Counted from the first letter of the stretch, positions 11,523 through 20,478 are shown. The stretch is DNA of 64,000 bases from CBDATA01 sp965215615 (GCA_965215615.1 OZ244068.1:2852001-2916000); one strand, 5' to 3'. Made by a program: numbers and translations. Notes: generated by a model from the sequence alone, not told the origin.

Positions 11523-12287
11523 TCACGCGGCGAGCTCCCCCCGCACCTCTTCGCGCTTCGACCACGGAATCGGGTGAAGTCCATAGCTGCGCATCGCCTC
11601 CTCGACAGCCCCGGGAGTTGTCCGCTCCGCATCGTTCAAAAACGCATACGCACGCCCCTCCGGGGAGCGCGCCTCTTTCGTATCCATCCAGGCGAAGGCG
11701 ATGGACTGCGCGCTCTCCCGCCCGGGGCGGTTGATGACCTGGATGACGCGCTCGGGCTGACTCGGCGATTTCGGGACCACGAAGTGAAAACGGTGGTCGA
11801 AGCCGCTCTTCCCGGTGAGTTTGATGTTCGGCGTATGCCGAATCTCCGATTCGTCCAGCCATGCCGCGACATCCTCGTGGAAGAAGCTCTCCACCGATGA
11901 TGAAGCCAGATAGAAGAGGTCGCCCACGGCGAGCATTGCCTGAACGAGACTGTGTTTCCGAAGCGCGAAGTCGTCTTCCGATGCTCTGATTTCGAGCACT
12001 CCTCCCTCTTCCCTGACACCGAATCCGTTCAGCGTGGCCTCGAACAGGTCGCGACGCTTCGGCGTATCCAGCCGGCACCCCGACAAGTCGAGGTCATCCA
12101 GCACATATCCATCGTCCGTCAGCACGAATTCACCGTTCTCCCGTCTGGCGTAAATCTGGAGGTAGTCATTGTGCCGGTCGAGGTACGGTGTCGTGACTTC
12201 CACGCGATCTCCCTCCTCGCGGAGGGTGGTCTTGTCTCGCAACCAGACCGAGTACTGGTCCAGGAGCGCCTGCACTTCGTGGATCAT
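11523..12287 (-). CDS. DUF1828/DUF1829 domain protein
   Basis: A 254-residue protein. The first 95 residues (VTTPYLDRHNDYLQIYARREN, FVLTDDGYVLDDLDLSG) match DUF1828. The rest (FFHEDVAAWLDESEIRHTPNIKL, FHFVVPKSP, RVIQVINRP) matches DUF1829. Both domains are of unknown function and are found in phages, plasmids and islands. There is no signal peptide, so it is cytoplasmic. Its start overlaps the stop of the preceding ORF as ATGA, and the two form a commonly paired set. It may be a modifier of, or passenger in, the restriction operon (inference). Confidence 0.8.
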   Translation of the reverse strand: MIHEVQALLDQYSVWLRDKTTLREEGDRVEVTTPYLDRHNDYLQIYARRENGEFVLTDDGYVLDDLDLSGCRLDTPKRRDLFEATLNGFGVREEGGVLEIRASEDDFALRKHSLVQAMLAVGDLFYLASSSVESFFHEDVAAWLDESEIRHTPNIKLTGKSGFDHRFHFVVPKSPSQPERVIQVINRPGRESAQSIAFAWMDTKEARSPEGRAYAFLNDAERTTPGAVEEAMRSYGLHPIPWSKREEVRGELAA

Positions 12288-12733
12288 GAGAACAGCCCCT
12301 TCTGAATATCATGCGGGCTCGCGATGTTGCAGTACCGCATGAAATCCTCGAATGTATGCCAGAGATTGTCGGGCTTCGGAAACTGTTCGTGGGAAAGTGG
12401 AAACGCCCACTTGTCAGCGAAACCCTCGCGGTAAACATGGAGGTGAGGAGATCCAACTTCTTCTCCGTCCGGATTGCGGTGTGGCGCACCACCGAAGTCG
12501 AGTCGTGCCAAGATGACAACCTGGCGACTACGAGTCTGATACGTGCCATTGGCAAGATTGATCCGAGCCCGGCGTACATCCAGCAGGAACGACTCGTGCC
12601 GATCACGGGAAATCAGGGGAATCGTTAGCCGCGAACCGGGTGCCGGATAGATCCGCTGGTGTTTATCTGCGCGCCGCTTCTCCATCGCCAGCAGGACATC
12701 TGCTTCCGCTTGGCTTAGCTCCACGGCTGTCAT
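12284..12733 (-). CDS. DUF6978-like partner of the DUF1828 protein
   Basis: A 149-residue protein of unknown function. SRDRHESFLLDVRRARINL, LARLDFGGAPHRNPDGEE and HLHVYREGFADKWAFPL recall a family regularly encoded directly before DUF1828 proteins; I recall it as DUF6978 but cannot verify the number. The short polar motif PHRNPDG...PHLHVYREG may be functional. The ATG overlaps the hsdS stop and the TGA overlaps the DUF1828 start, so it is coupled on both sides. Confidence 0.65.
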   Translation of the reverse strand: MTAVELSQAEADVLLAMEKRRADKHQRIYPAPGSRLTIPLISRDRHESFLLDVRRARINLANGTYQTRSRQVVILARLDFGGAPHRNPDGEEVGSPHLHVYREGFADKWAFPLSHEQFPKPDNLWHTFEDFMRYCNIASPHDIQKGLFS

Positions 12734-14034
12734 GCGCGAACACCGAATCGGTGGAAATCTTCATTCATTCGCCTTCGAGCACTTGGCCCTGGATGACTTC
12801 CACCTGCTCGAACGCGCTCTTCTGCCTTCGGAACGCGAATCTCGCCCGAGATGAGCTTGGGAAGGAGAGTGTCGCGCAAATAAGCGAGAGCATTTCCCTC
12901 TAGGCACTTGGATCGGGCTCTCTCAAGAAATGACCCCGCGTGCATTCCGAACCAAGCGGCGAGTCGTCTTGGGGGAACGGCCAACAAATACCCGCTCAGA
13001 GCAGCTGGCGATACTCGCTGGCGCCCGCTCGTCCCGCTCATGTTTTTGATTGCGAATTCCCGAAAATGAGCACTACGGGCCAAGAAGTACGCGAATTGGC
13101 TCGGGAGTGGGGGGCGCGAAGCAAGAACAATGTACTCCGTAGAACCCCAACCGACTTCTCCATCGGCCAAGAAATCCACATAGGCAGTCTTGCCATTTTC
13201 GAGGCACGGTGTGATGCGAGCGACCAGTGTGTCTCCATTTGTGAATCGGACTCCGGATCCGAAAGAGCGGACGGTCACCGAATCTGGCGTGTGTCCGTGG
13301 GGGGGCATCTGGGCCATCGGCAGATATGGTGCGACTTCTCCCTTCCCAAGAAGTCGTCTTGGATTGAGCTCGATGCATTCAGTCATGGCCGTAATGTTCC
13401 AACCTTCCGGGATCTTCCCCAGATCGGAATCCACCAGCCGGTCGGGGAACAGGTCGGCGATCTCTTGCGGCAAGCCCGTATCCCGCCCCTCCATCTTCGC
13501 ACGCACCGGATCGAAGTCCACGAACCAGGACTTGAAAAGTGCCCGCGCCATCGCCTCCAAGATCTCATTCATTCGGCGGTTCAATTCGATCTTGTCATCG
13601 AGCGCCCCGAGGATTCGAGCAATGGCTCGCTGCTCAGAAAGAGGAGGTACGAGGATTTCGCATGGATAGACAGCGGCGCGAGTCGTGGAGGGAATCGGAG
13701 ATCCATCATCTATAGAGCCCAAATCATGGTGCTTTATCGCGTAGAAAAGCCAACGCATGTCGTGCTTGGACTTGGACGCAACAGAATATGCAGTATCGAT
13801 GACGAAGAACGGTGCTGGCGAATACACGACTCCCCGGTACGCGCCTTTGCGGCCTAGTACCACGCCTGGTCCTGGTATCAGGGGAGTATCAGTCCAACCT
13901 ATGGGACCGTTCGAGCCAAAGACCCGGAATCGGCCGGTACTCTCCGCGTGCCCTCGCCGTGCCTTGCCATACTCCAGCGTGATCTCGTCACCCCACGTGG
14001 AGGCGCGCCAACTCTCACTGGCTTGGTTCTTCAT
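12730..14034 (-). CDS. hsdS: Type I restriction enzyme S (specificity) subunit
   Basis: A 434-residue protein with the two target-recognition domains expected of HsdS. The central conserved helix region (about 135-205) has PLSEQRAIARILGALDDKIE, RRMNEILEAM and ALFKSWFVDFDPVRAKMEGR. The C-terminal conserved region ends in YLRDTLLPKLISGEIRVP. The recognition domains are visibly less GC-rich than the neighbouring genes, as usual for these exchangeable domains. A 25-residue basic tail after the conserved end overlaps the next gene. The DNA site cannot be predicted from sequence alone. It overlaps its neighbours by 4 bases on both sides. Confidence 0.93.
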   Translation of the reverse strand: MKNQASESWRASTWGDEITLEYGKARRGHAESTGRFRVFGSNGPIGWTDTPLIPGPGVVLGRKGAYRGVVYSPAPFFVIDTAYSVASKSKHDMRWLFYAIKHHDLGSIDDGSPIPSTTRAAVYPCEILVPPLSEQRAIARILGALDDKIELNRRMNEILEAMARALFKSWFVDFDPVRAKMEGRDTGLPQEIADLFPDRLVDSDLGKIPEGWNITAMTECIELNPRRLLGKGEVAPYLPMAQMPPHGHTPDSVTVRSFGSGVRFTNGDTLVARITPCLENGKTAYVDFLADGEVGWGSTEYIVLASRPPLPSQFAYFLARSAHFREFAIKNMSGTSGRQRVSPAALSGYLLAVPPRRLAAWFGMHAGSFLERARSKCLEGNALAYLRDTLLPKLISGEIRVPKAEERVRAGGSHPGPSARRRMNEDFHRFGVRA

Positions 14035-14300
14035 GCCGACCGCGAACTTCGTCCGAGGCGCAGCGCCTCAACAATCTCTATCGCACCCTTTCGCTCAAAA
14101 AATCCCCATCGCGCGTCTTCATGCGGGCCTTCCCATTTGGGCTTGTTCACGTGGAGGCCGATGGGTAAGCGCTGGATCAGATCGTTGGTGAGGTCATCGA
14201 AACCGCCTTCATACCCGTCCACCACGACGCGCAGGTCTTCCGGGTACTCGGACAGCAAACGAATCAACTCTCCGACCGTCAAGTGTTCTGACTCTGACAT
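14031..14300 (-). CDS. Small acidic protein inside the hsd operon
   Basis: An 89-residue protein (begins MSESEHLTVGELIRLLSEYP) that I do not recognise as a named family. The N-terminal half resembles short proteins with the pattern T(V/I)xELIxxLxxYPxDxxVVV, which occur as single ORFs in restriction operons and phages. The C-terminus is basic. Its start is 105 bases after the hsdM stop, and its stop overlaps the hsdS ATG. Role unknown. Confidence 0.7.
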   Translation of the reverse strand: MSESEHLTVGELIRLLSEYPEDLRVVVDGYEGGFDDLTNDLIQRLPIGLHVNKPKWEGPHEDARWGFFERKGAIEIVEALRLGRSSRSA

Positions 14301-14405
14301 GGCGACCCCTCAAGAAGCTGCGTGGATTTGGATACGAGCCATCCTAGCGGGTGGAGTTTCGGTCCGCGCTGGCCGCCCGATGATACCGACCGACGAGCGA
14401 GGCGG

Positions 14406-15944
14406 TCATCCGGACTCCGGGCCGAAGCCGAGCAACTCCAGATTCTTCGCGATCTCGGTATCGAGCCGCTTCGCCTCCGCCTGTTGCGCCCGCCATTCCC
14501 CGGCGAGACGTTTCATCTTCGCCTCGAAGGGCTCCCCGTCGTCCTCGACCGGAGCTGCTCCCACATACCGGCCGGGAGTCAGGACGTGGCCGTGCTTTCT
14601 CACTTCGGCGAGGGGCGCGCTCTTCGAGAAACCGGGCTCGTCCGCGTAGCCATCCTCGCCCTTTCTCCATGCGTGGTAGGTCTCCGCGATGCGGGTCAGG
14701 TCTTCGTCCGTCAGCTCGCGGTGGGTGCGGTCCACCATCCGGCCGAGCTTCCTCGCGTCGAGAAACAGGATCTCGCCCCGGCGGCGACGGCCGCGTGCGA
14801 CAAACCACAGGCACGCCGGAATCTGGGTCGAATAGAAGAGTTGGCCGGGCAGCGCCACCATGCAGTCCACGAGGTCAGCCTCGATCAGGTTCTTCCGAAT
14901 CTCCCCCTCCCCGGACTGGTTCGACGACATCGAGCCGTTCGCCAGCACGAAACCCGCGACTCCCTTGGGCGCGAGGTGGTGGACCATGTGCTGGACCCAC
15001 GCGAAGTTGGCGTTGCCTTTCGGGGGCGCGCCGTGGACCCAGCGCCTGTCCTCGCGGAGCCGCTCCCCGCCCCAGTCCGAGACGTTGAAGGGCGGGTTGG
15101 CGAGGATGAAGTCGGCCTTGAGATCCGGGTGGCGGTCGTCGTGGAAGCTGTCTCCCTGGGCGATCTGCCCCTCGATCCCCCGGATCGCGAGGTTCATCCG
15201 AGCGAGCCGCCAGGTCGTGTAGTTGGACTCCTGCCCGTAGATCGAAATGTCGCCACGGGCCTTGCCCCCGTTCCCGTTGCCGCTCGCGTGGGCGCGAAGG
15301 AACTCGACCGACTGGACGAACATCCCCGCCGACCCGCAGCAGGGGTCATAGACCCGCCCGCGAAACGGCTCCAGCATCCCGACCAGCAGCCGGACGATGC
15401 AGCGCGGCGTGTAGAACTCGCCGCCCCGCTTCCCCTCCGCGCCGGCGAACTGCGAAAGGAAGTACTCATAGACCCGGCCGAGCACGTCGCGGGAGCGCGC
15501 CTCGGCATCCCCGACCCGGATGTTTCCGATCAGGTCGATCAGGCCGCCGAGCCGCTGCTTGTCGAGCGACGGGCGGGCGTAGTCCTTCGGCAGCACGTCC
15601 CGGAGCGCCGGGTTCTCGCGCTCGATCGCCTCCATCGCGCGATCCACCGTCTGGCCGATGGTGGGTTGGCGCGCTTCGTTCTTCAGGACCGACCAGCGGG
15701 CCGGCTGCGGCACCCAGAAGATGTTCTCCGCCCGGTACTCGTCCCGATCTTCGGCGGCTTCCTCTCCCCATTCCGCGAGCACCGCCGCATGGCGCTCCTC
15801 GAAGGCATCCGAGATGTACTTCAGGAAGATCAGCCCGAGAACGACGTGCTTGTATTCGGACGCATCCATCGCGCCGCGAAGCGCGTCGGCCATCCCCCAC
15901 AGCTCTTTCTCGTAGCCGGTGGTGGCACCGCCGTTTTTCGCCAT
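14406..15944 (-). CDS. hsdM: Type I restriction-modification methylase (M subunit)
   Basis: A 512-residue N6-adenine methyltransferase subunit. The N-terminal HsdM domain (ELWGMADALRGAMDASEYK, LKYISDAFEERH) precedes the catalytic domain with GEFYTPRCIVRLLVGMLEP, YDPCCGSAGMFV (SAM-binding motif I) and DFILANPPFN (NPPF, motif IV). All catalytic motifs look intact. The ATG at 15944 has a weak purine-rich site and gives the family's usual N-terminus. It is the promoter-proximal gene of the hsd operon; the 65-base gap to the GMC gene must hold its promoter if it is not read through. The 105 bases after its stop hold no feature I can name. Confidence 0.94.
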   Translation of the reverse strand: MAKNGGATTGYEKELWGMADALRGAMDASEYKHVVLGLIFLKYISDAFEERHAAVLAEWGEEAAEDRDEYRAENIFWVPQPARWSVLKNEARQPTIGQTVDRAMEAIERENPALRDVLPKDYARPSLDKQRLGGLIDLIGNIRVGDAEARSRDVLGRVYEYFLSQFAGAEGKRGGEFYTPRCIVRLLVGMLEPFRGRVYDPCCGSAGMFVQSVEFLRAHASGNGNGGKARGDISIYGQESNYTTWRLARMNLAIRGIEGQIAQGDSFHDDRHPDLKADFILANPPFNVSDWGGERLREDRRWVHGAPPKGNANFAWVQHMVHHLAPKGVAGFVLANGSMSSNQSGEGEIRKNLIEADLVDCMVALPGQLFYSTQIPACLWFVARGRRRRGEILFLDARKLGRMVDRTHRELTDEDLTRIAETYHAWRKGEDGYADEPGFSKSAPLAEVRKHGHVLTPGRYVGAAPVEDDGEPFEAKMKRLAGEWRAQQAEAKRLDTEIAKNLELLGFGPESG

Positions 15945-15974
15945 GTTCCCCGTTTCGGAAATCGTAACCGGGGG

Positions 15975-15994
15975 GCGGGGTGAGGCCACCCCGC
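15975..15994. other. GC-rich hairpin between the GMC gene and hsdM
   Basis: GCGGGGTG and CACCCCGC form an 8-base-pair stem with the 4-base loop AGGC. No T-run follows on either strand. It could be a factor-dependent pause site at the end of the GMC gene or a mere GC-rich palindrome. Confidence 0.3.
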
Positions 15995-16009
15995 GGATGC
16001 GGAGCGCGC

Positions 16010-17599
16010 CTACAGCTCGGTCGTCAACCGGGACGCGGTCCGGAGCGAGAGCGCCGCGAAGGTCAGGGTGCCGTTGTTGCACCCCGAGGAGACGATGGTC
16101 GGCGCTCCGGCCACCCAGAGGTTCGGATGGTCGTGCGCGCGGCCCCATGCGTCCACCACACTGTCTTCCGGATCGTCCCCCATGCGACAGCCGCCGCCCG
16201 GATGGTCGTAGTCGGAGGCGTACTGGATGTCCAAGATTTCCCCGCCGCCCGAGCTCACGAGCGAGCGGAAGCGCTCCTCGATCCTGTTCTCGGTGTAGCC
16301 ACGAAGCTCGGCAGAAACCGGGTCGTCCACGAAATCGATGCGCGGGAGTGGATCGCCCCACCGATTCCTTCGGCCGGGTTCGAGGGTGAGCGCGCTCGCC
16401 CGGTCGGGGATCACGTCGTAGTAGCTGCGCATCCGGAGCGCACCGGTCTGGATGCGGTCGCGCCAGTCGGCGAGCAGGGCATCCCCGAGAAGCAGTTCGC
16501 CCCGGTCGTTCCGCAGGCGGGCGGTACGGCCGACGCTCGATTCCCAGATCCGGAAGTCGTGGCGGATGTACCTGCCGTCCGGCTGGGCTTCGTCGTCCTG
16601 GTGCTGGAAACGCTTGGAGAGGAGGCTGTCCGCGCCATAGACCCCGGGGTAGAGGCGCATCGGAACCGAAGCCACGGCGTTCACCCAGCGGTGGCCGGTC
16701 AGAAAGCGCCCCACCGTCCCCGAGCGGTTCGCGACGCCTTCGGGGTGACGGCTGTCCGCGCTCAGCAGCAACAGATGCGAGGACCAGGCGTAGCCGGCGG
16801 CCAGCACGAAGTGACGGGCGCGGATACGCACCGGCTCGTCCGGGCGGTCGCGATGGAACGCCTCCGCTTCCTCGATGGCGTTGCCGCCAGCGGCGACCTT
16901 CAGCCGGCGGACCATGGTGCGGTCGTGGAGGCGGATCCGGCCCCGGCCCAGCAGATCGAGGAAGGTGAAGTCCGGGCTGTACTTCGCGCCGGTGGGGCAG
17001 ATCGAGCAGGTGTCACACCGGACGCACTGCCGACGTCCCCGGTAGGGACGCGAGTTCTTGGCGACCGGGTTGCGCCAGAAGGGGATGCCCGATCCCGCCG
17101 CCCATGCGAGCGCCTGACCGAGGTTGTACGAGACCGGGAGCGGATCCATCGGGTAGGGGGCGCTCCGCGGGTCGTATTCCGCGGGCCCCGGCTCGCCGGC
17201 GACGCCGAGGCGCTCTTCCGCTTCCTGGTAGAACGGTTCGAGGGTCGCGTAGTCGATCGGCCAGTCGCGGCCGACACCGAACAGCGAACGCAGGCGGAAA
17301 TCCTCCGGGGAATAGCGGGGCGTCGTGCCGCCCCAGTGCATGGCGAGCCCGCCCACCGACATCGCCCGCGACTGCCCGTTCCGGCAGAAGTGTCCGGGGA
17401 TGTGGTCCGGCTGGTAGGGGTTGTCTCCGTATTCGAGCATCCGGCGGCGGGTCTCGAACCGGTTCTCGAAGTCGAAGATCCGGTCCCCGGCTTCGAGGAC
17501 CGCGACGCTCGCCGAGGTGTCTTCCGCGATTCGCTCGGCAACCATCGCGGCGCTGACCCCCGCCCCGAGGATGACTACATCGGATTCGATGGTCGGCAT
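16010..17599 (-). CDS. GMC-family FAD oxidoreductase (gluconate/sugar dehydrogenase large-subunit type)
   Basis: A 529-residue flavoprotein. The N-terminal VVILGAGVSAAMVAERIAED is the FAD dinucleotide fold, VGGLAMHWGGTTPRY the flavin-attachment region, and the C-terminal HPGGGCRMG...VVDAWGR...NLWVAGAP the GMC active-site domain. The cluster QCVRCDTCSICPTGAKYSP has four cysteines, as in large subunits of membrane-bound sugar dehydrogenases that hold an Fe-S centre. There is no export signal of its own; export would rely on the Tat signal of the small subunit encoded just upstream. The 3' end is copied at 7842-7879. Confidence 0.88.
   Translation of the reverse strand: MPTIESDVVILGAGVSAAMVAERIAEDTSASVAVLEAGDRIFDFENRFETRRRMLEYGDNPYQPDHIPGHFCRNGQSRAMSVGGLAMHWGGTTPRYSPEDFRLRSLFGVGRDWPIDYATLEPFYQEAEERLGVAGEPGPAEYDPRSAPYPMDPLPVSYNLGQALAWAAGSGIPFWRNPVAKNSRPYRGRRQCVRCDTCSICPTGAKYSPDFTFLDLLGRGRIRLHDRTMVRRLKVAAGGNAIEEAEAFHRDRPDEPVRIRARHFVLAAGYAWSSHLLLLSADSRHPEGVANRSGTVGRFLTGHRWVNAVASVPMRLYPGVYGADSLLSKRFQHQDDEAQPDGRYIRHDFRIWESSVGRTARLRNDRGELLLGDALLADWRDRIQTGALRMRSYYDVIPDRASALTLEPGRRNRWGDPLPRIDFVDDPVSAELRGYTENRIEERFRSLVSSGGGEILDIQYASDYDHPGGGCRMGDDPEDSVVDAWGRAHDHPNLWVAGAPTIVSSGCNNGTLTFAALSLRTASRLTTEL
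16029..16066. repeat. Source copy of the GMC 3'-end repeat
   Basis: These last GMC codons recur at 7842-7879 with a single mismatch. Confidence 0.85.
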
Positions 17600-18201
17600 C
17601 AGACGGGAAGAGTCGAAGGGCGCTCGACACCGCTCGCGAGCGTGCGGCAGGCCTGCCGGCCGATCCGGGCGCGGTAGGCGAGGTCGGTGGTCGCCGGGCG
17701 GCTCGCGAACCAGGCCAACAACCCGACCGCCACGTGGTCGGCGGTGGCCGGTGCGGGCAAGCTCGCTTCGGGGGCGTGGCGGTCCAGTTCGGTGGCGAGG
17801 ATTTCCCGCCGTTCAGCTACCGGGAGTTCGGAGAACCCGCGCCGGTGCTGGTGACGGGCCAGCAGGTCGAGTGCCTCGAGCTGGGAGTTCCACATCGGGG
17901 CCGGGTCCGCCGAGCCGTAGCGCACCCGATCGGACGAAAGATACGGGTGCGGGAGGACCGCGACCGGCCGGAACCCATCGAGCCAGCGAGCGAAATCCCG
18001 GAGCGCGTCCTGAACTCCACCGGGGCCGATCTCTTCGGGGAGGACCGCTTCCGCCACCGCTTCGATGAGCACCGGATCGAGCTTCCGGTCTCTCGCCGCT
18101 TCCTGCGCGGCGGCCGGGGCCGAAACCGCAACGGCGATCGCGCCCGAGGACTTGAGGAAGGCCCGACGAGCAGAAGGGCGGGGCGGAGTCCTGCGGCTCA
18201 C
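17599..18201 (-). CDS. Gluconate 2-dehydrogenase subunit 3-like protein with Tat signal
   Basis: A 200-residue protein starting at GTG 18201 (MSRRTPPRPSARRAFLKSSG), a twin-arginine signal that ends near APAAAQ. The mature part (EAVAEAVLPEEIGPGG, VQDALRDFARWLDGF) fits the small subunit family that pairs with GMC-type dehydrogenases. It probably carries the folded large subunit across the membrane. Its TGA overlaps the large-subunit ATG region by one base, which supports coupling. Longer frames upstream run into the divergent synthase gene and are not credible. Confidence 0.8.
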   Translation of the reverse strand: MSRRTPPRPSARRAFLKSSGAIAVAVSAPAAAQEAARDRKLDPVLIEAVAEAVLPEEIGPGGVQDALRDFARWLDGFRPVAVLPHPYLSSDRVRYGSADPAPMWNSQLEALDLLARHQHRRGFSELPVAERREILATELDRHAPEASLPAPATADHVAVGLLAWFASRPATTDLAYRARIGRQACRTLASGVERPSTLPV

Positions 18202-18250
18202 ATTCCGATTGTACGCGGGAGGTCGGGACGCGGGTAACCTTGCGGCCAAC
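18202..18250. promoter_or_regulatory. Divergent intergenic region between dehydrogenase and synthase
   Basis: Only 49 bases separate two divergent starts, so promoters for both must lie here or inside the coding sequences. I see no convincing -35/-10 pair on either strand. Confidence 0.3.
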
Positions 18251-19315
18251 ATGAACCGGATCCCGCCTGCCGAAGCGCAGTGGCAACAGGAGAGACTCAA
18301 CGAGGTCGCCCGTACCTTCGCGCTGACTCTCCGCCCGCTTCCGGGGGCGCTGCGGCATCAGGTGGTCAACCTGTACCTGCTCTGCCGGATCGCGGACACC
18401 GTCGAAGACGACCCGGCGCTCGACGGCGACGAGCGCGCCCATTTCGGCGAGCGGTTCGTCGCGGCGGTAGAGGGAACCGGGGACCCGGAGGCCTTCGCCC
18501 GCGATCTGGCCCCGCGCCTGATTTCCCGCGAGGAAGAACGCGTACTCGTCGCCGCAACCGGCCGGGTGGTCGGGATCACTGCCCGCTTCGACCCCGCTTC
18601 CCGGAACGCGATGGAGCGCTGCGTCCGGATCATGATGGACGGCATGGTCGAATTCGGCCGCCGGCAGAACCCCGGAGGGCTGAAGGATCAGAATGAGGTG
18701 GACCGGTACTGCTACTTCGTGGCGGGCGTGGTCGGGGAAGCCCTGACGACTCTTTTTTGCGAGTTCTCTCCCGAAACCGCCGCACACCGCGAGGGGCTGG
18801 AAGCGGATTCCCGCGCTTTCGGCGAGGGTCTTCAGCTCGTCAACATCCTGAAAGACACCTGGGTGGACCGGGAACGGGGAGCCTGCTGGCTGCCGGCAGA
18901 CCTCTTCGAAAGCCACGGGGCACCCCTCGAAGAACTCGATCCCGATGCACCGCCGCCGGGCTTTGCGGCAGGCATGACCGAGATGATCGGACGCGCCCGT
19001 GGATACCTCGACCGCGCCCTCGCCTACACGCTGCTGATTCCAAAGGGCGAAACCGGCATCCGTCGCTCCTGCCTCTGGCCGCTCGCGCTCGCGGTGCTCA
19101 GCCTCCGGAAACTCCACCGCAGGCCGGGGTTCCGTCGCGGGGAGGAAGTCAAGATCTCGCGAAGGAGCGTCCGCGCCGCCGTGCTGGTGACGAGCGCCCT
19201 GACCCGCTGGAACACGCCGCTACGGCTGCTCTACCGGGTGTTCACCTGGAGCTTGCCGCCGGCATCCGGGTCGAGCGGCGACTCGAGCGCTGCCAGGACG
19301 GCACGGGCGCAATAG
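18251..19315 (+). CDS. Squalene/phytoene synthase-family protein
   Basis: A 354-residue trans-isoprenyl diphosphate synthase of the head-to-head type. The first aspartate motif is DTVEDD (about residue 50). The second region is LQLVNILKDTWVDRERG, followed by WLPADLF. FVAGVVGEALTTLF is the matching central helix. It likely condenses two C15 or C20 diphosphates toward hopanoids, squalene or carotenoids, but no partner gene is nearby to decide. The last 28 residues overlap the converging Fic gene by 85 bases and are low-complexity (ASGSSGDSSAARTARAQ), so the natural C-terminus may have been replaced when the Fic gene arrived. Confidence 0.8.
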   Translation: MNRIPPAEAQWQQERLNEVARTFALTLRPLPGALRHQVVNLYLLCRIADTVEDDPALDGDERAHFGERFVAAVEGTGDPEAFARDLAPRLISREEERVLVAATGRVVGITARFDPASRNAMERCVRIMMDGMVEFGRRQNPGGLKDQNEVDRYCYFVAGVVGEALTTLFCEFSPETAAHREGLEADSRAFGEGLQLVNILKDTWVDRERGACWLPADLFESHGAPLEELDPDAPPPGFAAGMTEMIGRARGYLDRALAYTLLIPKGETGIRRSCLWPLALAVLSLRKLHRRPGFRRGEEVKISRRSVRAAVLVTSALTRWNTPLRLLYRVFTWSLPPASGSSGDSSAARTARAQ

Positions 19316-20403
19316 ACGCGGTTTCGCTTCGCCTCGTGGGCGAGCGAAACGATTCCCGCATCCATGAGCCGGGAAACCGCCCGCGCGGCGGTCGTGTAGG
19401 CAACACCAAGACGCGCCGCGATACTGCGCACGTTCCAGAAAGGTGTCTCGACGAACAGTCGCAGCACCTCTTCCGGGCAGGACGAAGGTGTGCCGGCGAG
19501 CTCGCTTCGCCAACCCTCGAACAGCCGGTCCATCTGCTCGATACGAACCGCCGCATCACTCGCCTGCGAACGAACGCCACGCAGGAAGTAGAGGAGCCAG
19601 TCGTCCCACGCGCCGTTCTCGGTGACTGCGAGAAGATGGTCGTAATACGCGGAACGCGTTGCCTCGAACCAGGCGCTCAGATACAGCAGCGGAGAGGGAA
19701 GAATCTCCCGGTGCGTCAGCAAGAGCGTGATCAGCAGGCGGCCGACCCGGCCGTTCCCATCGAGAAAGGGATGGATGGCCTCGAACTGGGCGTGGGCGAA
19801 TCCGGCGTGGACGAGAGGCGGCAGGCTGTCGTCGTGGAGGAACCGCTCCAGAGAACCGAGGCAGGCCATCATCTCGTCGGGAGGCGGCGGCACGTACGTC
19901 GCGTCGTTCAGGGTGCAACCCGGTGGCCCGATCCAGTTCTGGGTACGCCTGAATTCGCCTGGCGTCGCCACATCTCCGCGAACCCCGCGCATCAGCCGTT
20001 CGTGTATTTCCCGGAGCAGTCGCAGCGATAGCGGCAGTGTCTTCAGACGCTCCAGCCCGTAGTCGAGCGCCGAGACGTAGTTCTGGACCTCGCGCAGATC
20101 GGAAGCATCCGTCCCGGCGGAGGAACCCGCCTCGGCGGCAAGCAGTTCCGCGAGCGTCGTCCGCGTTCCTTCGATGCGGCTGGACAGCACCGCTTCCCGG
20201 CGCATGAAAGAACGAAGAAACAGGAGCGGATGGGGAGACCGTCGCCCCTCGCCGGCGAGACGGCCGAGCGAAAAGTCCGCCCGCGAAAGTTCCCGGACGA
20301 GTGTCCCGCTCCATCCGATCGGCGGCGGAAGTGGTTCCGGGACGAACGCCCGGTATCCGCCCGCGCAGCGCACTTTTCGGCCATGCGGCCGAGACGCAGC
20401 CAT
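19231..20403 (-). CDS. Fic-domain AMPylase with self-inhibitory motif and C-terminal winged helix
   Basis: A 390-residue protein. SSRIEGT (about 74-80) is the N-terminal (S/T)xxxE(G/N) inhibitory motif of class II Fic proteins. The catalytic motif HPFLDGNGRVGR (about 211-222) is complete. The C-terminal 80 residues (EEVLRLFVETPFWNVRSIAARLG...AAARAVSRLMDAGIV) form a winged helix that could bind DNA. Fic enzymes transfer AMP from ATP to target proteins; the target here is unknown. An AGGAGG ribosome site stands 6 bases before the ATG. The promoter is covered by a perfect inverted repeat, so autorepression through the winged helix is plausible. Confidence 0.9.
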   Translation of the reverse strand: MAASRPHGRKVRCAGGYRAFVPEPLPPPIGWSGTLVRELSRADFSLGRLAGEGRRSPHPLLFLRSFMRREAVLSSRIEGTRTTLAELLAAEAGSSAGTDASDLREVQNYVSALDYGLERLKTLPLSLRLLREIHERLMRGVRGDVATPGEFRRTQNWIGPPGCTLNDATYVPPPPDEMMACLGSLERFLHDDSLPPLVHAGFAHAQFEAIHPFLDGNGRVGRLLITLLLTHREILPSPLLYLSAWFEATRSAYYDHLLAVTENGAWDDWLLYFLRGVRSQASDAAVRIEQMDRLFEGWRSELAGTPSSCPEEVLRLFVETPFWNVRSIAARLGVAYTTAARAVSRLMDAGIVSLAHEAKRNRVYCARAVLAALESPLDPDAGGKLQVNTR

Positions 20404-20445
20404 CAGTCGCCTCCTTGTTTGCGCCTCCGAAACGAAGGCGACTCC

Positions 20446-20478
20446 ATATTAGCGAAAATGTGCCTTTTCGCAAATACT
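20446..20478 (-). promoter_or_regulatory. Fic promoter with embedded inverted-repeat operator
   Basis: GCGAAAA (20452-20458) and TTTTCGC (20465-20471) form a perfect 7-base inverted repeat spaced by TGTGCC. Read on the minus strand, TTGCGA and TAATAT are about 16 bases apart and could serve as -35 and -10, so the repeat fills the spacer. A bound repressor would block RNA polymerase. Confidence 0.6.

Noticed and set aside
14322..15983. Plus-strand open frame of about 550 codons opposite hsdM
   Set aside because: Antisense of hsdM, which has clear methylase motifs.
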